From assembly GCF_004343705.1 (NCBI RefSeq), contig NZ_SKFH01000003.1:124001-188000 (forward strand): a stretch of DNA of 64,000 nucleotides. The letters are read 5' to 3'. This document shows, in pieces, positions 60,915 through 64,000 of this stretch. The notes beneath the pieces were generated by a model. It ran no database searches. It saw only the letters and a list, made by a program, of their open reading frames with translations, and was not told the DNA's origin. Within the stretch, counting starts at the first letter, position 1; every line of letters starts with the position of its first letter. Made by a program: the position numbers and the translations under genes. This stretch comes from Flaviaesturariibacter aridisoli (GTDB lineage: Bacteria > Bacteroidota > Bacteroidia > Chitinophagales > Chitinophagaceae).

Positions 60915-61262
60915 TTACAGATGGAGGCGTTCTTTTTTCTCCATCAGCTGCGCCACGGTTTCCTGGTACATTTCGTCGGGCACGCAGCAATCTACCGGGC
61001 AAACGGCCGCGCACTGGGGCTCTTCGTGGAAGCCCTGGCACTCGGTGCACTTGCTCGGAACGATGTAATAGGTATCGTTGGCGATGGGCGCGTTGCGCTG
61101 GCCGGCGTCGACGGTGCTGCCGTCCACGAGGATATAGATACCTTTCACGGAGGTGCCGTCGGAGATCGACCATTCGACGCCGCCTTCGTAAATCGCATTA
61201 TTGGGGCACTCGGGCTCGCAGGCTCCGCAGTTGATACATTCGTCCGTTATCTTGATCGCCAT
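60915..61262 (-). CDS. 2[4Fe-4S] ferredoxin (Alvin type)
   Basis: 115 residues. The first cluster motif is [12 protein letters not shown] at the N-terminus, the second is [18 protein letters not shown], with the long eight-residue spacing between the second and third Cys that marks the Alvin/Chromatium type. Between the clusters there is an insert of about 45 residues ([14 protein letters not shown]). It carries low-potential electrons. It is divergent from an acyl-CoA reductase, a pairing often seen in Bacteroidota. Start at 61262. Confidence 0.93.
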   Translation of the reverse strand: MAIKITDECINCGACEPECPNNAIYEGGVEWSISDGTSVKGIYILVDGSTVDAGQRNAPIANDTYYIVPSKCTECQGFHEEPQCAAVCPVDCCVPDEMYQETVAQLMEKKERLHL

Positions 61263-61278
61263 AAAGTCGGTTTGAAGT

Positions 61279-61286
61279 TACTTTTG
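61279..61286 (+). promoter_or_regulatory. Candidate -7 box for the acyl-CoA reductase gene
   Basis: TACTTTTG matches TAnnTTTG and lies 23 bp before the ATG at 61310. Confidence 0.5.
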
Positions 61287-61291
61287 TGCGA

Positions 61292-61322
61292 CAAAAATAA
61301 AGGGTGCTCATGAATTTGCAAG
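61292..61322 (-). promoter_or_regulatory. Candidate promoter of the ferredoxin gene
   Basis: The minus strand has CTTG (61319-61322), a 19-bp spacer, and TATTTTTG (61292-61299), close to TTTG-N19-TAnnTTTG. It overlaps the start of the divergent reductase gene. Confidence 0.5.
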
Positions 61323-62308
61323 AACGGATTGACGGGCTCGTACGCCTCGGCGAGTATATGGGCAGCGACGATCCCCGGTGGGAAGCGGCAAAGCGCAAGG
61401 CGTATCTCGACAACAACTGGTTTACTGAAGACTACATCAATCTCTCCGTAAACAACATCCGCTCCGCCTTTCTCCGCCGCGAGGCCCTCGAAGCCCTGGC
61501 GGAGCGCTACGCCATTCCGCACCTCCAGCCCCATCCCAAAAAGGTCGGCCTCGTGTTGGCCGGCAACCTCCCGCTGGTGGGCTTCCACGACGTGCTCTGC
61601 ACCTTTCTTTCCGGGCACAAAGCCTATATCAAGCTTTCCTCCAAAGACGCCGTACTCCTGCCGGCATTGCTTGCACAGGCGGTGGAAGAGGCGCCGGCGA
61701 CCGCTGAGTTTCTCGTGCCCAGCGAGCGCCTGACCGGCTGCGACGCCTACATCGCCACCGGCAGCAACAACACGGCCCGCTACTTCGAACACTATTTCGG
61801 CAAACACCCGCACATCATCCGCCGCAACCGGACCTCCGTGGCCCTGCTTACGGGCGACGAAACCCCGGGCGAACTGGAAAAACTGGCAGATGACATTTGC
61901 CAATATTTCGGTCTGGGCTGCCGAAATGTTACCCAGCTCTGGGTTCCGAAAGATTACGACTTTAAACCGTTGTTAACGGCGCTCGACAAATACAAGGAGC
62001 TGGAGCACCACAATAAGTTCCGCAACAACTACGATTACAACCTGGCCGTACATATTCTCAACAACCATTTTTATATGACCAACGGGACGGTATTGCTGGT
62101 CGAAGCCGCGAGCCCCTTTGCCCCTATCAGCCAGGTGCATTACCAGCACTACGAAGACCGCGCGGCGGCCGCAGAAGCGCTCGGGGCGCGGGAAGACATC
62201 CAGTGTATCGTTGGTGCGGGCCATACACCTTTCGGCGGGGCCCAGTGCCCGGCGCTGGACACGTTTGCGGATGGGGTGGACACGATGCAATTCCTGCTTT
62301 CGCTGTAG
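61310..62308 (+). CDS. Acyl-CoA reductase, LuxC-like family
   Basis: 332 residues from the ATG at 61310; a GTG two codons upstream is less likely. The LuxC-type Rossmann/aldehyde-dehydrogenase fold is suggested by VGLVLAGNLPLVGFHDVLCT, GHKAYIKLSSKDAVLLPAL, YIATGSNNTARYFEHYFGKH and the active-site region FGLGCRNVTQLWVPKDY, where the Cys in GLGCRN is the likely catalytic residue. The family reduces acyl-CoA to an aldehyde. Beside the ferredoxin gene, as often in this phylum; the physiological substrate is not known. Confidence 0.85.
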   Translation: MNLQERIDGLVRLGEYMGSDDPRWEAAKRKAYLDNNWFTEDYINLSVNNIRSAFLRREALEALAERYAIPHLQPHPKKVGLVLAGNLPLVGFHDVLCTFLSGHKAYIKLSSKDAVLLPALLAQAVEEAPATAEFLVPSERLTGCDAYIATGSNNTARYFEHYFGKHPHIIRRNRTSVALLTGDETPGELEKLADDICQYFGLGCRNVTQLWVPKDYDFKPLLTALDKYKELEHHNKFRNNYDYNLAVHILNNHFYMTNGTVLLVEAASPFAPISQVHYQHYEDRAAAAEALGAREDIQCIVGAGHTPFGGAQCPALDTFADGVDTMQFLLSL

Positions 62309-62448
62309 CCCGAAAGAACTACGAAGGTCTTAGTAAATGTTTGTTAAACTGAACAGTCGGTATCGGAAAACGCGCCTCCCTATTGTTATTTTGTTGGGCA
62401 GAGGCATGCATTTTGACAGTAATTGATAACCCTATTCAATAGCACACT

Positions 62449-63963
62449 ATGAAATGGAAGCAAGTATTGATGATCGTTGCGATTAGTGCTGCGACCACTT
62501 TCGGCAGCATCTTCGCGTACCAGAAGTTCCTGTCGCCGGAGCGTTACAACATCGGCTCGGCGGAAAAAGGACTTCCCGCCAACTACGCGGGCTTTTTCAA
62601 TGGCAGCCCCGGCGGCGCCGAGCCCATCGACCTCACCAGGGCGGCCAACGCCGGCGTTCCGGCCGTGGTGCACATTAAGACCAAGATCCCCGCGAAAAAG
62701 GTCTCCAACAACATCCAGCGGCCCCGCCAGGGCAGCGGCTTCTTCGACGACTGGTTCGACGACCTCTTCGGCCAGGGCCCCAACGTGATCCCCGAGCAGC
62801 GCGCTTCCGGGTCGGGCGTCATCATTTCTGAAGACGGCTATATCGTGACCAACAACCACGTTATTTCCAACGGCTCCGACGGCATCGCCGACGAGATCAC
62901 CGTGACCCTCCACAACCGCAAAACCTACAAGGCCCGCCTCATCGGCCGCGACCCGAGCTCGGACCTCGCCGTGCTGAAGATCGACGGCAACAAGTTTCCC
63001 TTCCTCGTTTACGGCAACTCCAACAACGTGCAGCTCGGCCAGTGGGTACTCGCCATCGGCTACCCGCTGACGCTCGAAACGACCGTTACGGCCGGTATCG
63101 TGTCGGCAACAGGCCGCTCCATCAACATCAACCGCCGCCAGAGCGAAACGCCGGTAGAGTCGTTCATCCAGACCGACGCCGCCGTTAACCAGGGCAACAG
63201 CGGTGGTGCGCTCGTGAATACCAACGGTGAGCTCATCGGCATCAACTCGGCGATTCTAGCCCCAACGGGTACCTACGCCGGTTACTCCTTCGCCATCCCC
63301 GTGCAGATCGTCAAAAAGATCGTGGATGATATCGTGCGCTTCGGCGACGTGCAGCGCGGCTACCTCGGCATCACTTACATTGCCACCGACGACCTGAGCG
63401 AAGAGCAGATGAAGGCCCAGGGCCTGCAGGTCAACCAGGACGGCGTACTGGTGTCGGGCGTTTCGTCTGATGGCGGCGCCTTTGCCGCCGGCATCCGCAA
63501 GGGTGATATCATTACGAAGGTGAACGGCGCGGGCGTCAACTCGGGCATCCAGATGAGTGCCCAGATTGCTTCCTTCCGCCCCGGCGACCAGGTGGCCGTT
63601 ACCTACCTGCGCAACAACAAGGAGATGACCACGCAGGTAACGCTCAAGAAAAAAGGCGACGTGGTGACGCAGAATATCGGCAACCGCCTCGGCGCCGACC
63701 TCGCCACGCTCGACAAGACGAAGGCCCGCCAGTACGGCATTACCGGCGGCGTGGTGGTGGAAAAGATCACCGACGGCGGTGCGATCAGCAACACGCGCAT
63801 GCAGCCCGGCTTCGTGATCACTTCGGTCAACGGCCAGGAAGTAGCCTCGGTGGAGCAACTGTCGCAGGTCATCGCTACCCTCAGCGACCCGCGAATCCGC
63901 ATCGAAGGCATCTATCCCGGCTATGACGGGTCGTATACCTACCCGATGACGCTGGATCAGTAA
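62449..63963 (+). CDS. HtrA/DegP family serine protease (Do type)
   Basis: 504 residues. An uncleaved signal or anchor helix lies at about 5-25. The trypsin-like domain has the triad H137 (NNHVIS), D172 (SSDLAVLK) and S251 (NQGNSGGAL). Two PDZ domains follow (about 300-400: GYLGITYIATDDLSEEQ and GDIITKVNGAGVNS; and about 410-500: VVVEKITDGG and GFVITSVNGQEV). It degrades or refolds damaged envelope proteins in the periplasm. The protein is complete and ends 37 bp before the window edge. The 140-bp upstream gap shows no sigma-E-like site that I can support. Confidence 0.95.
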   Translation: MKWKQVLMIVAISAATTFGSIFAYQKFLSPERYNIGSAEKGLPANYAGFFNGSPGGAEPIDLTRAANAGVPAVVHIKTKIPAKKVSNNIQRPRQGSGFFDDWFDDLFGQGPNVIPEQRASGSGVIISEDGYIVTNNHVISNGSDGIADEITVTLHNRKTYKARLIGRDPSSDLAVLKIDGNKFPFLVYGNSNNVQLGQWVLAIGYPLTLETTVTAGIVSATGRSININRRQSETPVESFIQTDAAVNQGNSGGALVNTNGELIGINSAILAPTGTYAGYSFAIPVQIVKKIVDDIVRFGDVQRGYLGITYIATDDLSEEQMKAQGLQVNQDGVLVSGVSSDGGAFAAGIRKGDIITKVNGAGVNSGIQMSAQIASFRPGDQVAVTYLRNNKEMTTQVTLKKKGDVVTQNIGNRLGADLATLDKTKARQYGITGGVVVEKITDGGAISNTRMQPGFVITSVNGQEVASVEQLSQVIATLSDPRIRIEGIYPGYDGSYTYPMTLDQ

Positions 63964-64000
63964 AACAGTCGAACAAGGAATAGTGAATTTCGAAGGGAAG

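Overview
The window reads as chromosomal DNA of a GC-rich (about 60 % by eye) Bacteroidota, most likely family Chitinophagaceae. The pointers are a secreted metalloprotease with a type IX secretion-like C-terminal domain, -7 boxes of the TAnnTTTG type, lineage families such as DUF4954, DUF6814 and head-GIN proteins, the futalosine menaquinone enzyme MqnE, and a dipeptidyl-peptidase IV-type S9 peptidase. The content is mostly core genome. I see no transposase, integrase, phage, CRISPR array, secretion island or antibiotic cluster.

Layout. 1-2743: end of an unidentified secreted protein, a cupin/AraC pair and a secreted hypothetical. 2744-3173: a 21-bp tandem array in a divergent intergenic region. 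3174-8552: a lone ABC ATPase, DUF6814 plus an MHS-type transporter, acs and trmO. 8689-15236: the minus-strand topoisomerase IV genes parC and parE, separated by a DUF1835 protein and a PKD/DNRLRE lipoprotein. 15697-22011: a small acidic protein, a lone peptide-binding lipoprotein, an M1 aminopeptidase, a DHCW-cupin/GNAT fusion and a polysaccharide flippase. 22136-22345: a repeat cluster. 22426-28767: NlpC/P60 peptidase, dnaE, trxA, nucleoside-type permease. 28973-35466: a 1345-residue M43 metalloprotease overlapping mqnE by one base, then icd. 35547-36037: remnant of a LamG gene. 36105-46773: S9 peptidase, oxoamine synthase, NTF2-like protein, PafA-type phosphatase, glmS, DUF4954. 46843-51901: Thr-rich lipoprotein, era-der operon, GNAT, hypothetical, Zn-dehydrogenase. 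52127-55145: orphan histidine kinase, ZIP transporter, initiator tRNA. 55303-58506: GIN protein and a TPP-riboswitch-controlled TonB receptor. 58599-63963: ddl-PASTA-rhodanese operon, ferredoxin divergent from an acyl-CoA reductase, and an HtrA protease.

The genes mainly serve housekeeping: replication (dnaE, topoisomerase IV), GTPases of ribosome assembly (era, der), cell wall (glmS, ddl, NlpC/P60), central carbon (acs, icd), menaquinone (mqnE), nutrient capture (TonB receptor, peptidases, PafA) and envelope quality control (HtrA). I did not find a convincing new multi-gene defence or biosynthetic system. The most unusual material is non-coding: a helically phased 21-bp array, and several families of short tandem repeats (7-9 bp) or palindromes placed at gene boundaries, either directly after stop codons or in the leaders of unrelated genes. 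The best protein-level oddities are the cupin-GNAT fusion and the metalloprotease-mqnE overlap.
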